A model generated the notes under the pieces. The model did not search any database. It worked only from the letters and a program-made list of their open reading frames with translations, and was not told the DNA's origin. This document shows positions 13,337 to 24,838 of a stretch of DNA of 64,000 bases, in pieces. The stretch comes from Moringa oleifera (Eukaryota > Streptophyta > Magnoliopsida > Brassicales > Moringaceae). A program made the position numbers and the translations under genes. The first letter of the stretch is position 1; every line of letters starts with the position of its first letter. The stretch covers positions 10,454,001 to 10,518,000 of the forward strand of contig JAJFZO010000094.1 in the NCBI GenBank assembly GCA_021397835.1. Reading direction: 5' to 3'.

Positions 13337-15662
13337 GGGGGCGCAGGGGGGTGGTGTTCGATGGGGTTACATACTACTGTGATTTTCTAACCACTGCTAT
13401 TGAGACTCCTGTCCCATAATCAGTGGCCATTTTGAAAAGGCAATTGAGATGCATCATCTTCTAATAGCTTTCTTTTTAAGGTACCTTACCAAATTGATCA
13501 TGAGTCCAAGTTTATGTCTTTTCTGATATATATAAGACCTTTAATAAAATTGTCTTCCTCCAAACTTAACTTTTTTCTTGTAAAATAGTTTCATAGTGAT
13601 AGATTTCTTTTTTAAGGAAACCAGAGTAATCAATGCATTCAAATGGATTCGGGACACATCAAAACAGCAAGAGGCCATTGATTATGAGACAGGAGGAACA
13701 TTAGAATAAGTTACTTTCTACTGTTTAATGTGGACTGTTTTCTGTGAGGGGTTATCTATGACTATAATCTTCCTATTTAATTGTTTGTCCTATTTATCTG
13801 GTAAAAGAGATATTGTGTTGCATATAAGTATTTTTCTTCTAATCTTATGCTTTTCCATGTTCTCAAGTTTCTTTAATCCCTGACAATGCTGATCAACTAT
13901 TCATCACTATTCATTATAAAAGAATTGAGCAGCTTTGCAGGACCTGGATGATCGTTGCTTGACACATATTACTCAGTTTGTAAAACAGGAGAACGTTTTA
14001 ATTATACTCTATAATAGACATTGTGTATTTCCTCATAACTGCATCACCACTTCATATATACAGGCAGAGGATTCTAATTCTAGGTGGAGGAGGAGCAGTA
14101 GGTTTTGCTGCAATACAGCTTGCAGTTGCTGCAGGGTGTCATGTAACTACTACTTGTGGAAGTCAAAGTATAGACCGAGCACTGGCAGCTGGTGCTGAGC
14201 AGGCTGTTGACTACACTACTGAGGTGATGACTTAAGTTGGTCATTGACCTGTTTTACCCCATATTACCAGCATGTTGATTTTACTATATAGCTTATTAAC
14301 TGATTAACTTGATTTGAATTTCATGGGTAAGGACCCAAAATGAATTTTCTGATGAACAATCTGTTCAAATAACAGGACGTTGAATTGGCAGTAAAGGGGA
14401 AATTTGATGCTGTCTTGGACACTATTGGTGTACCAGAGACAGAAAGAATAGGCATCCATTTTTTGAAGAGAGGCGGAAATTATATGACTCTCCAGGTGAG
14501 GATCTGAGATGTCTTTGTTCCCTGCACTAAGAATTTTGTTGTGCTTCTTTCTTGAGCGTTCCACATAGACATTTAAGGTTTTATTCTCATTTTTTGAAGG
14601 GTGAGGCAGCATCATTGTCTGATAGGTATGGCTTAGCAATTGGGTTACCTATGGCTACAGGTATTTTGTTGAAGAAACAGCTCCAATACCGTTATTCTCA
14701 TGGAATAGGTATGGTATTTCATGTACTGGATTAATTCTTTATGGCAGGTTATTTGTTAAAAATATGATAGAAACTCGTTCTCAAGGTTAACTAGATTAAG
14801 AAATTCTGTCAGGACATAAAGTTGGACTCATGATTTATTTGGTCTTGCTGCTCTTCATGCATGTTATGGTCTTTCTAAATCAATGTGTAAAGAAATTTAA
14901 TCTAAAACTTGCAAAGAGATCTTTTTGGTGGTAAAGGGTATATTTTCAGTTAATTGCATAGCAACTATGTACTTCATTTTCATGACTTGAAAAGCCAAAT
15001 GAAGCGAAAATGTCATCCTCCTGCAGGGTTTTGCCCTTGATGCTTTCTTCCATGTGCATGCCAATGCATCAGTTGTGCTTTTGGTTCCCATTTATTATTT
15101 CTTTGCTTGCTCTGTTTTTCCTTTTCGACTCTCTTATCATCTCAATGCTCAATTCATGTTCAGTAGCTAGCCTCTGACTTAGTCTTGCAACATTCTATAA
15201 GCCAACCCAGGTTACAATGGAAGACAGCCCACAACATGTCTCTGTGACTGCAGCAGTCACCAACTGAGAAAACTTAGTCGTGTCGGTCTGCTGACTTCCT
15301 GTAGCTGTTTGCCGTCCTTATTTCTTTATTTGTTGTCGGTGTTACATATTTTGATTTATGATTTCAAGATGTGATGGAGGACAAGAGAAGATATTATTTC
15401 TGTGCTTCTCTATCTGTATTAATATGTACAATCTGCTGCATCAGTCAACCAATTCCTATCTGTTTCTTTTGATGGACCAGAATATTGGTGGACTTATATG
15501 AGGGCTGACTTGGAAGGTTTAGATGAAATCTGCAGACTGGCTGAAGCTGGTAAGCTAAAGGTACCTGTGGAGAAAACATTTCCAATCACACGAGTAAAAG
15601 AGGCTCATGAGGCGAAAGACAAGAAGCACATAACTGGTAAAGTAGTCCTTGAACTCGATTGA
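10976..15662 (+). CDS. RTN4IP1: RTN4IP1-like NAD(P)H quinone oxidoreductase (MDR family)
   Basis: Seven exons (10976-11224, 12514-12741, 13122-13195, 14064-14223, 14376-14495, 14600-14708, 15481-15662) encode about 373 residues. The family is the zinc-independent quinone-reductase branch of medium-chain dehydrogenases; the animal member is mitochondrial and supports coenzyme Q synthesis and complex I. The Arg-rich N-terminus (MRALRLFSCRRESVNGKS) fits a mitochondrial presequence. Visible features are a GroES-like fold with SINPLDTRMRSGYG and GRDISGEVAAVG, the helix VEASAIPFAALTAWRAL, the nucleotide-binding loop GQRILILGGGGAVGFAAIQ (about 185-203), VDYTTEDVE, and the C-terminal HITGKVVLEL. Exon 4 must start at 14064 rather than the later AG at 14068, which would meet a stop. 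Intron 3 carries a T12-G26 homopolymer tract. The best Arabidopsis counterpart I recall is At3g15090. Confidence 0.92.
13304..13341. repeat. T12 followed by G26 homopolymer tract in an intron
   Basis: Twelve T and then about twenty-six G lie in intron 3 of the RTN4IP1-like gene. G-rich sequence continues on both sides (GGGGGCCCACGGG before, GCGCAGGGGGG after). A pure G run of this length is rare. It may be a strong G-quadruplex former or partly a sequencing or assembly artefact. Confidence 0.9.
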
Positions 15663-18600
15663 AGTATAAATCCACAAGGTCAGGTGTTATCAATGATCAG
15701 AGTCATTCACATTATTTTGCCCTTCATCTCTGTAAATGTTCTTTGAAATGGTGGCTGGAGAGTATACTGTTCTGCACGCTCTCTCTTTACAATAAATAGT
15801 AGCATATACAGTATATAGACGGAAGTTCTCTGAGGCAAACTTTCAAAATTCAGTTGGCAATTTGTAAATGCATGAGACTGTTCCAAACCCTTTTCTTTGT
15901 TATTTTCAAATTGTTACTTACCAAAATAAATAAATAATTGCAAAATGACTTTAATGGAAGGAAGATTGCATTCATTTATGAGATGATACCTTGGTGAACC
16001 TTTGGAGGCTTAGTTTCAGTCCTATCTTGAATTATGTGGTCTTTCAAGTTATGGGCTTGTGTCTTTATTGCAAATTTGTGGATTTGTATCTAACAAATCT
16101 GGTTGGAAGCCGGTGAACCCTTTACAAGTTCAATTCCAAAGTAGCCTCAGAGTTTGCTCTGTGGCAGGCCTCAGTTGTCATTTCTCATGGAAGAAACTGA
16201 TAGTAATTTGTATGGATTTTGCATTTTGATTTGTTATGACAGCTGCCGGCGCTATAGTCATATTGGAAGATTAATACTTATGCTTGGTGCACATGGGAAC
16301 TGATGATCTGGTTGGCATCTGTCCAGTGGCCTTGTCTATTCAGAAAAAGGCTGAAAAGAGTACAAAATTTTACTTTAACTGAGGAATGCTGCCTGTTCCA
16401 AAAATCATGAATGTTTGGTTGAAGGGATATATCCTGATTCTGCGTTCCGGTCTACCTACATGAACCGAAGTATTGATGCTCCCCTTCAGCTTCATCTCAT
16501 CTCAGGAAGCCTATCAAACTGTTCCGGGTTCATTGCCCTAGAAATTGGGCCTCCAGTGATAAGCCAGAGTCCACCAGAAGGCCACTGTGGCACCCTAACA
16601 CCTCACCGAAGTCCAGCCCAAGTACGCCAGACTGAGTGTAGGTGGTCCATGCACCTGACCACCTGACTAACCTTGTGGGTGATTGAATTCCCCCAGCTAA
16701 CATCAAACCCCAACAGCCTTTAGTTTCTTTTTGGACAACACAAGCTGGCTGTCCTTCATTAGCTTTGCCCTAATCATACTCTCTTTCCCATCTCATTAAA
16801 GCAATTTAACCTTGTTTTAATAGTGGCTTTGTCTGGTTGTGGTGTCAATGTTTGGTCAAACCTATGCCCACCGCCCTTTCAGCAAAACCTTTGACCCACT
16901 CATTATTTCTCCCTCTATGGATTCCTCTTTGCTTCCCTTCCCTTCCCCCTCCTACCCCCCAATTAATTTATGCTTCCCCTGCACGTGGGTACCCTCTTGG
17001 GTGTGACCCTCACCACACACCTTCACCTATAGGTTTGTGTTGCTACAGCAGAAAGCAGCACGTGGACAGCACCCATTTGATAATGGAATTATGAGATGTG
17101 AGCTAAAGGTGCTCTTTTACACAGAAGATATGGAGATTGCATTTCTTTTATGTATCTCACGCGCTGCTCGTGCGCGGTTCTCTATGTGATGCGTGTGAGC
17201 TTAGTACAACCAGGCAGTTCTCCGCCAACGAGGCCTTTGGTTCTTTGAACAGTTCTTGTTTCATTCTCACACGCATTCCCATGCGCGTGCCTATAGTGCT
17301 ATGATTATCTTCTAAACCACTTTTTTTTTCCCCCTAGAAAAATAGTTTAAGGTAAGCTTTATAAGAAAGCACACAAAAATAACCCATTTAAAATACTAAA
17401 TTCCCATTTATCCAAATATACTAAGAAGTTTCTTTTTGGTATGTTAGTTATCAAAATTTTAAAAAAATGCTATAATTTATCAATTTGCCTACAACTAATG
17501 AAACCTGTTTATTTTACTGTAAAAAATAACATCCACGCAAATTGAAATTGATTTGGGTATCATAAAATATCATTTAATCATGCTTTAAATTACACAACAA
17601 AAGGCATCCCAAACAGGTTGCATGAGCTCAAAAAGAAAAAGACAAAGGCCTGTTTTGGGGGGGTTGTTGTCCACGATAATAGAAGGCGCGTGGGGTCCAA
17701 TGCATGACATGGCACGACTCATCATTGGCTCTTCTTCTTAATGCGTACGTACCATCAGTTGAAAACCCTAAAGAACTTCGGTCACGTGCATGGCGCACCC
17801 TCGGATTCCGCTCTGCGTTCGGCACTTGGTTCCTATCCACACTCACCCATGTGATCTCTTTCCCAGAAGACCCATCGTTTTCTCATTTAATTTCGAGACT
17901 GCCACCGTTGTCCTCATACGCCTCCAGAAAACGGCTACTTTTGTGTCTCCATTTATATATATACATGTAGTGTACATAAAAGGAGTCCGGAAAGAGAAAG
18001 AGATTAAAGAGAAAAGAAGGCACACGGATGGCCATTTTATTTATTGATATACCCAAGACAGCCACATCTATTTGTCAAATGCCCCCAAGTCTTCTTCCTC
18101 TTTCTCTTGTCGATTACCCTCAACAGTAAACCCTACTCTGCTTACCCATCTGGCCACGTTTCATAACGTGCAATTGCAACATCGAACATGCCTCCGAGAC
18201 CCATTGAATACCATGTGGTCCATTTTTCATTTGGCTTAGTATCTCTTAAGAGACCCCAAAATTGGGTGTCTATAAGCGGACGCTGCACATGGAGAAAGAT
18301 AGAGATGGCTGACCAAGATTTCAAGTTTTTGATGGAAACACTTCAATTTCATGGGTATTGCTCATGGCCCATTAAGCCAAATCCATTTAGGGTATTTCAT
18401 AATATTTTGAAATATTAAATGGGCATGTCCCATAGTTAACTTATCCATAATTTTTCTTTTATAAGAAACAAAAAAGATTCTATCTTTATATAAAAATAAA
18501 GACTTTCATTCATGCAACTTTTATATAAAAATTGGAACTTTTGCTTCTCTAATCTCTTTTCCGTTGAACAATTTGCCCTAATGAGTAACATCAAAATTGT

Positions 18601-19234
18601 CCTAATACTTTATGGTCTGATTATATTGATCTAGTCTTTGTATTGAGTATCTAATCTAAAAAGGAAATTCATTGCCCTTTGATTGAACCCAATTGAGCTT
18701 AAAGATAAAAGGCAAAGAGATTGGCACTTTGAAGAACCCATCAATAATACCTTCTTTTTAGTTTTTATGATTCCATTGGAAAAATCTCTCTTTTTTCTTT
18801 CCCTTTCTAACCTTTTCAAGCCAATTATTCAATCTTCTACTACCTTACTCATGTGGTCCAACTGCTTCTCAAAAAAAAAAAGTCTCTTAGGATTCCGTAC
18901 ACACCAAGGGCATTTTCGTCATCTCACAAGTACCCACTCAGGGTTCACCCTGAACTCATTTGCATTCTGCTAGAGACAAACTGCATATCGTCATCTTCCC
19001 CATAAGCCCCACCGCTTTCTCTCTCTCCATTATCGCCCCTGCATCTGTACCCCTGCAAAGCTCACAGAGACCACCATTCAAGCAAAAGAACAAACCCCAT
19101 TCTCTTTCTATCTTTCTCTTTATCTCTATCAGTCTTCCATTGACTGCGAGAAAAAAAAAAATCTATTCTCTCGAAATCTTTGGTTTTTCATTGATGGTTA
19201 GTAATCTGAAGCTGCTGTAAAATTTCATTCATCA
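15663..19234. other. Intergenic region with G-box cores and leader of the acidic-protein gene
   Basis: About 3.6 kb without a convincing gene. The first 200 bases are the probable RTN4IP1-like 3'UTR. A moderately GC-rich patch at 16415-17090 holds short open frames on the plus strand with no recognisable domain. CACGTG (G-box/ABRE core) occurs at 16982-16987, 17059-17064 and 17783-17788, about 2.3 to 1.4 kb before the next gene. From about 18990 to 19234 the DNA is pyrimidine-rich and is probably the leader of the 19235 gene. Confidence 0.5.
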
Positions 19235-21484
19235 ATGATGGAAACAGAGAGACCCCATCGTACCACAAGTAGCAGCAGCAACAATAGCAGTAGCACGACA
19301 AGCGAGCTCTTCATCTGTTTCACCTCACGCCTCTCCTCCTCTTCCTCCATGAAAATCTCTTCCAAGTCGATTCTCAGCCCCGGCCGTACAAGGGAAACAT
19401 CCCAAATCTCTCTTTCTTCCTCTCTCAGCAGGAGACTGAGAACCAATGGCAGCATGAAAGGTGGCCAAGCATCCCCGATGTTCCCAGCCAACAGCAAGAA
19501 ACGAGGCTGTGGTTTTGAGAACCCGGAACCTTCCTCACCCAAAGTCACCTGTATAGGTCAAGTGAGAGTTAAGACCAAGAAGCAAGGGAAGAAGATCAGC
19601 GCGAGATCTAAGAGGAGAGGAGAGGTGAGTTTTAGGAAAATAGACCAAAACAACAACCAGAGCAACAACAACAATGTTGAGAAAAGTGTGAATCAAGATT
19701 TCAATATGGGTCATCTGGGTAATCAATTTCATCATCATCAACAACCACAGGAGTGTCTGCCGCACAGGAACCAGAGATGGGTGCATTTGCCGATAACGAT
19801 ATGCGAGGCATTGAGGGCATTTGGTGCTGAATTTAACTGCTTCTTGCCCTGTAGGTCTTCTTGCATGGCGAACCAGAGGGATAAAGAAGAGAAAGTTTCG
19901 GGATCAAATGCAAATGACAACGGAAACGGCAGTTCCTGCGGTGCAGTGTTTGCGCGGTGGCTAGTGGCCGTGCAGGAAGGGGAGGGGAAAAGTAGGGAGA
20001 TAGAGTTGGTGGTAGGGGAGGAAGAGGAGGAGCCGAGTCCCATGGAGAGGAGAAGGAGACACGTATTCGAGGATATTGAAATCGGCGAAATCGAAATGAA
20101 GAACGGCCAATGTGGAGACAACAAAGAAGAAGAGGGAGCGAGGGTTAGTATCTGTATACCGCCCAAGAACGCTTTGCTGCTAATGCGGTGCAGATCTGAC
20201 CCTGTTAGGATGGCTGGCTTGGCTAATCGGTTTTGGGAACCATCCATTCCTCAAGATGAAGAGGAAGAAGAAGAATATGAGCATGAACAAGAACAAGAAG
20301 AAAAGGATACGGAAGAAAGTGGGGACAGACCGACGAGATTGGAGCAAGAACCAGAGCATAAAGAGAGGATTGAGGCATGTGAAACATCCGTTTCTTCTGA
20401 ACTTATTGGAGAGCGAGAAATCCCACAAACAGAAACAATAATCGATTTGCAGAGAGATGAAGGAGAAGAAGAATACCAAGAAACAAGCCAAGATATCAGG
20501 AAGGCAGCAGATGCTACTGGTCCAGAGAATGAAGACAGTGGAAGTGAGGCAGAGGCAGAGGCAGAGGCAGAAGTAAATCAAACAGAATCTGTAGGAGAAA
20601 GTAAGTTGCATGGTTCTCGAACAGAAGTTCTACTAGACTCGGATAATGAAGAAGTCATGGGAAAGTCTATGCAAGGAAGTGAAAATGAGCTTGAAAATGA
20701 AATAGAACCATTGGCAGAACAAGAAAAACGCATCGATTTCGAAGATGAGAATACAGCAGCAAGTACAAAGCAAGACCCTGAAGAAGATTTAATAGAGACC
20801 CAAGATTTAGCAGTGACAGCAGCAGCCGCAACAGAGGAGAAAGGGACAGAAGAGAAGGAAGAAGAGGAAGAGACAGTGACTAACGAAATATCAGAACTTG
20901 ATGTCTCGGAGATGCGGGAGCCCGACCCGACTCTGGGGTCCAAGGATACAGGGCATCAGCAGGAGTTAGAGACAGAAACCACACAGAATCAAGTGTTGCC
21001 AGATTGCTTGCTGTTGATGATGTGTGAGCCGAAGCTGTCAATGGAGGTCTCCAAGGAGACGTGGGTGTGCAGTACCGACTTCATCCGGTGGTTACCGGAG
21101 AGGCCAGCGGTCAAGAAAACGAGCAGCGGAGAAGAGCCCAAGAAGAGAGTCAGCACGGACTCTAAAAATCCGGCGCAGCACCCAGCCACTACGCAGCCAG
21201 CGCCTAACCAGCTCCTACTGCAGCCACCAAGGTCTTCTTGCTCATTCCCGTTGGCTCCCTCATCTCTGGCCGGGGCTCACGGCGGTTCCTCCATGGCTAA
21301 CATGATTGAGCAGAAGCTGGTCGGGGGCAAGGCTTACGAGCCGTTCGTTCTTACGCGCTGCAAGTCAGAGCCAATGAGATCAGCGACTAAATTGGCGCCA
21401 GATGCTTGCTTTTGGAAGAACAGAAAGCTGGAGCCGCACAGGCCGGCTACACTCGGCGTCGGCGCGGCGGGGGTCGGTTGTTGA
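19235..21484 (+). CDS. Plant-specific acidic protein, possible HCF243 orthologue
   Basis: A single uninterrupted frame of 749 residues; a second ATG follows immediately. The N-terminus is Ser/Thr-rich and carries SPKVTCIGQVRVKTKKQGKK (about residues 102-121), a segment I associate with a conserved land-plant family. Next come RWVHLPITICEALRAFGAEF and a Cys-rich patch, FLPCRSSCMA. The motif LLMRCRSDPVRMAG (about 314-327) returns near the C-terminus as LTRCKSEPMRS (about 705-715). Between them is a very acidic, probably disordered region (about 330-590) with an encoded (AE)n run. A conserved-looking block MMCEPKLSMEVSKETWVCST lies at about 595-614. I see no enzyme fold or clear membrane helix. 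Its place after the RTN4IP1-like gene matches At3g15095 (HCF243, PSII D1 stability), but that identity is recalled synteny, not proof. Confidence 0.8.
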   Translation: MMETERPHRTTSSSSNNSSSTTSELFICFTSRLSSSSSMKISSKSILSPGRTRETSQISLSSSLSRRLRTNGSMKGGQASPMFPANSKKRGCGFENPEPSSPKVTCIGQVRVKTKKQGKKISARSKRRGEVSFRKIDQNNNQSNNNNVEKSVNQDFNMGHLGNQFHHHQQPQECLPHRNQRWVHLPITICEALRAFGAEFNCFLPCRSSCMANQRDKEEKVSGSNANDNGNGSSCGAVFARWLVAVQEGEGKSREIELVVGEEEEEPSPMERRRRHVFEDIEIGEIEMKNGQCGDNKEEEGARVSICIPPKNALLLMRCRSDPVRMAGLANRFWEPSIPQDEEEEEEYEHEQEQEEKDTEESGDRPTRLEQEPEHKERIEACETSVSSELIGEREIPQTETIIDLQRDEGEEEYQETSQDIRKAADATGPENEDSGSEAEAEAEAEVNQTESVGESKLHGSRTEVLLDSDNEEVMGKSMQGSENELENEIEPLAEQEKRIDFEDENTAASTKQDPEEDLIETQDLAVTAAAATEEKGTEEKEEEEETVTNEISELDVSEMREPDPTLGSKDTGHQQELETETTQNQVLPDCLLLMMCEPKLSMEVSKETWVCSTDFIRWLPERPAVKKTSSGEEPKKRVSTDSKNPAQHPATTQPAPNQLLLQPPRSSCSFPLAPSSLAGAHGGSSMANMIEQKLVGGKAYEPFVLTRCKSEPMRSATKLAPDACFWKNRKLEPHRPATLGVGAAGVGC
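20546..20569 (+). repeat. (GAGGCA)4 coding hexanucleotide repeat
   Basis: Four copies of GAGGCA encode the Ala-Glu alternation in the acidic region of the 19235 gene. Because the unit is six bases, expansion or loss would keep the frame. Confidence 0.85.
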
Positions 21485-23173
21485 GCCCGGTGACGTAAAA
21501 TGCTTGCAGTAAAAAAGAAACTGTGGTAAGATTGTTTTGGTGACTGTAGTTTTTACTCCTGCAGAGTGGATTGATTACTGCTTTGCTGTATTTGTAAATC
21601 TTTCATATTTAGATTTTCTTCAACTATTTCTTTTTCTCCCTAACCTTTTTCACTTCTCTTCTCCTCAAAGCCACAGTTTTTTTTTTTTTTTTTTTTAAGG
21701 AAAAAAGGTTTGATGCTTAAGTGGGTAAAATCTGGTGGGTGATGATGATAGGGTGCAGTTGATGGACCCACTAGGGTTCAATTAGGGCCGTTGGCTGAGT
21801 GTGATTGTTGGGACAGCCTTTGAAATCATACTTTAGACAGTGATTTGATTGATAGTTTTGGAATTATTAGAGTTTGGCGTTTGGTTAAGGTTGTTGGATG
21901 TCCCAAATGATTTCAGGCAAGAAAAAATGATTTTCTTGTTAACCAAACAAGCAAACGAGCTTTACCCATTATGCCATTTAACATTCCTTGCAAGGAACAT
22001 TTGGGTCCTCATCAAATTGGTTAAGAGCCGTGATTTAGGGTTTAGTGTGTTGGCTTAATTTGGAGGGTAAGAGTCAATCATGGCCTGCGATATTTAAGTT
22101 TCAAGAGCAACAAAAAGTCAGTGCTCTTCTTATCTTTTTTACAGAGATTTCAGCCTTTGCAGGGCAATGGACTATGTGGATACTTGATGTCTCTCTGCAT
22201 TCTTGAGGGAAGGATAAAGACAATACAAAAGTTGAAATAAAGAAAACCCAAAAAGAACTGTGGGAATTGTTCATTTTGCTTTTGCAGTGAGGTTGTGTAT
22301 TATATGATGGGCCAAGCTGCCATTGACAGAGCATGTTTCTCATGACTAAAAAGTCTCAAAATTGGTTGAGTTAGTCAGTCTTGTGATCATACTTTTATTC
22401 TTTTGTTCTGTAGTGAGCCTATCAACAAAAGCTCTCTCTAATGGAGAAGATACCTTTCAAAAGCATTATATACAATAATCTGCTCATTTAGGTTTTGAAG
22501 AATGAGTCCCATTTCCTGCTAACTTTCTCTCCTTTTCCTCCTTATTTTCTTTTTCTTTTTTGTGAAAAAGAAAATCATATAAGAGGGTCACTTTTGTTTG
22601 ATCATTGCAAGATTATTATCCTATGTTTGGCCCAAGCATACTACATGAAGAAAGCTTTTCCCATGCTTTTTGCTTTCTTTCTTCTTTATTAAAGCATGTT
22701 CATGCAACTGTTCCATGAACAAGATACTACAGAAGAAGCCCAGTGCTTTCAATTATCCTATCAATCTACCTGATTTGATGATAGGTGACTGCAAATTTTC
22801 TTTTAAAGCAAATCAATCATATAAGAACCTTGAATGAGACTTTGTGCAGCTCTCATCCACTCTTTTTTTTTTTTTTTTTCCTCGGGTTAAAAACAAAGGA
22901 TTGCAAGCAATCTGAAAAGGAAAGCAAAGACTTGATAGTAGTTGACTTATTGGTCTAATCACTGTACTTGATGCTGTTTTTAGACACCAAAGATTAACAT
23001 AAGTAAACAAACAGGCTACCATGTTCATGTTGCGTAAACTGAACTCTACCATCATTAACAACCCATCCCATATGAGACAGAGATGCTGGTTCTTTGTTAG
23101 TTGAATCAATCCACTGGAGACCTCGTTGTTTCTGTGTGAGAGTGACAAAAAGAGACAGACAGACAGACAGAGA
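21485..23173. other. Intergenic: 3' flank of the acidic-protein gene and DUF599 promoter
   Basis: Contains T-runs at about 21678-21697 and 22864-22882 and a short GACA repeat (about 23153-23170) directly before the DUF599 start codon. The short open frames show no family features. No gene is supported. Confidence 0.55.
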
Positions 23174-24086
23174 ATGTTTTGGAGGAAGGAATACCTGGAT
23201 GTGGTGTTGGTCCCAAGTGGGCTGTTCATCTTGTCTGGCTACCATGTCTACCTTCTCTTCAGATGCATAAAGCATCCTGAAACCACCGTCATTGGCTGTG
23301 AGAACCACTGCAAGAAAGCTTGGGTCAAGAGGATGTTGCAGGTCAGCTACTCTTCCAACTTACCCAGATCTTCATCTCCTGCCACTAAATCTAACTAATT
23401 CCTGCATGGTTTGAGTTTAAGCCTTCCATGGATGAGTTTCTTATCTCATGATCAAACTAGAAATCTTCATAACTGTAAGGTATTTGCAGGTTGATGCGAA
23501 GGATAGAGGCTTAGCATTGACAGTGATCAATAGCACAGTAACAGCATCGACCTTCTTGGCTTCAACTTCTCTAGCTCTAAGCTCTCTGATTGGAACATGG
23601 TTTGGCAGCTCCTCACGGAACATTTTGACGAGTCATCTAATTTATGGCGACACAAGTTCAACCGTCATCTCTGTGAAATATATCAGTCTTCTGGTCTGCT
23701 TCCTGGTGTCTTTTGCTTCTTTTCTTCAATGTGTAAGGAACTTTGTGCATGCCGGTTTCCTCATCAGCATGCCAAATGCAGACATACCAGTGCATTGCCT
23801 GCAGCGTGCAGTAATAAGAGGAAGTGCCTTTTGGTCAGTTGGCTTACGTGCAATCTACTTTGCCACAACATTGCTTCTCTGGATCTTTGGTCCAATACCC
23901 ATGTTTGCTGCTTCGCTGATCATGGTGATGGTTCTCCATATTCTTGACACGAATTCGATCCCATTGCAGCAGTTCAAGCCACCAAAGAAACATAACCTGT
24001 GGAGCAAGAATGGTGAGGAAATAACAACACTGGCAAGGGTTATGGAGCAAGAAGACAGATTACATGGCCGTGAAGGCAAAACTTAA
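23174..24086 (+). CDS. DUF599 family multi-pass membrane protein
   Basis: Two exons (23174-23341, 23490-24086) encode 254 residues, the usual size of plant DUF599 proteins. The protein starts MFWRKEYLDVVLVPSGLFIL; an upstream in-frame ATG at 23126 would add a Ser/Lys/Gln-rich stretch encoded by the GACA repeat and is unlikely to be used. Four hydrophobic segments are visible at about residues 8-28, 64-86, 112-135 and 173-205, with the Asn/Gln-containing VDAKDRGLALTVINSTVTAS at the exon 2 start and SFASFLQCVRNFVHAGFLIS typical of the family. The soluble tail is charged (EEITTLARVMEQEDRLHGREGKT). The molecular function of DUF599 is unknown. The 147-base intron has clean GT-AG ends and keeps the frame. 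Confidence 0.9.
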
Positions 24087-24838
24087 GATGGTATCAACAA
24101 CGGTACTCACCTGTGGCAATGCTGAGGATCAACACAATTCAGATGGGAACATTTTCAGGAAGCACATGACCAGGGGAAGGTCCTGGAGAGCTAATCTGCA
24201 ACCTCCAATGCATGTAAACTGGGGGTCCTGAATGATTCTTTCTTCATACAAAAGCCAGAGATACTTGATAGATTGGAAAAATTTTCTGTAGTCTCCTCCT
24301 CTTCTTTCTGATTAAGCACTTCATCTTCATCTTAACCAGACCAAGGAAGCAGAGGAAAACAGAGGCAATATTCTCTTTCTTAAACCCTCTAATTCCACAA
24401 AGTTCCTAAATATTAACTGTAATGATGCATTAAAAACATCACAGATGAATTACCTTAATAAAAGCTCATATGAACCAGAAGGTAAGAAAAGAAATGGTCT
24501 ATCACTATTCCCCCATCATAAAATGTATAGAATCACAGGGAAGATCTACTGAGTTCAGCAGAACCAACATTGCAGGCGAAACTCAACAGGGAGGAGACAT
24601 TCATCCAGAGGCCTCCTAGTACAATTCACAATTTGTCAGAAAACCATGTCATCTTCTGTGGCAATAAGCTAATGATCCCATAGAGGATCTCCTCCATGAA
24701 AATCAAACAACAGGAGAACATGAACATGTAATAGCATGGTAGATATTAAGAAAATATGAGTTTTACAAAGGAGTATGAAGAACAGAAACCTATTCCTTCT
24801 CCTTCTATTCTTTGTTGTTTTTTTTTTCTTCTCTACCA
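24087..24838. other. Shared 3' region between convergent DUF599 and DUF3082-like genes
   Basis: The DUF599 gene (plus) and the DUF3082-like gene (minus) converge here, so this stretch should hold both 3'UTRs and poly(A) sites. An AATAAA-like AATAAAAGC lies at 24459. Nothing else is evident. Confidence 0.55.

Noticed and set aside
16415..17094. Short plus-strand open frames in a GC-richer intergenic patch
   Set aside because: No recognisable domain, no supporting splice structure and amino-acid usage unlike the neighbouring genes. A non-coding transcript cannot be excluded, but nothing supports one.
20180..20611. Long minus-strand open frames opposite the acidic-protein gene (for example 20180-20611, 19738-20247, 20578-20943)
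   Set aside because: They mirror the acidic Glu-rich coding strand, giving Ser/Leu/Phe-rich products with no family features. They are shadows of the 19235-21484 gene.
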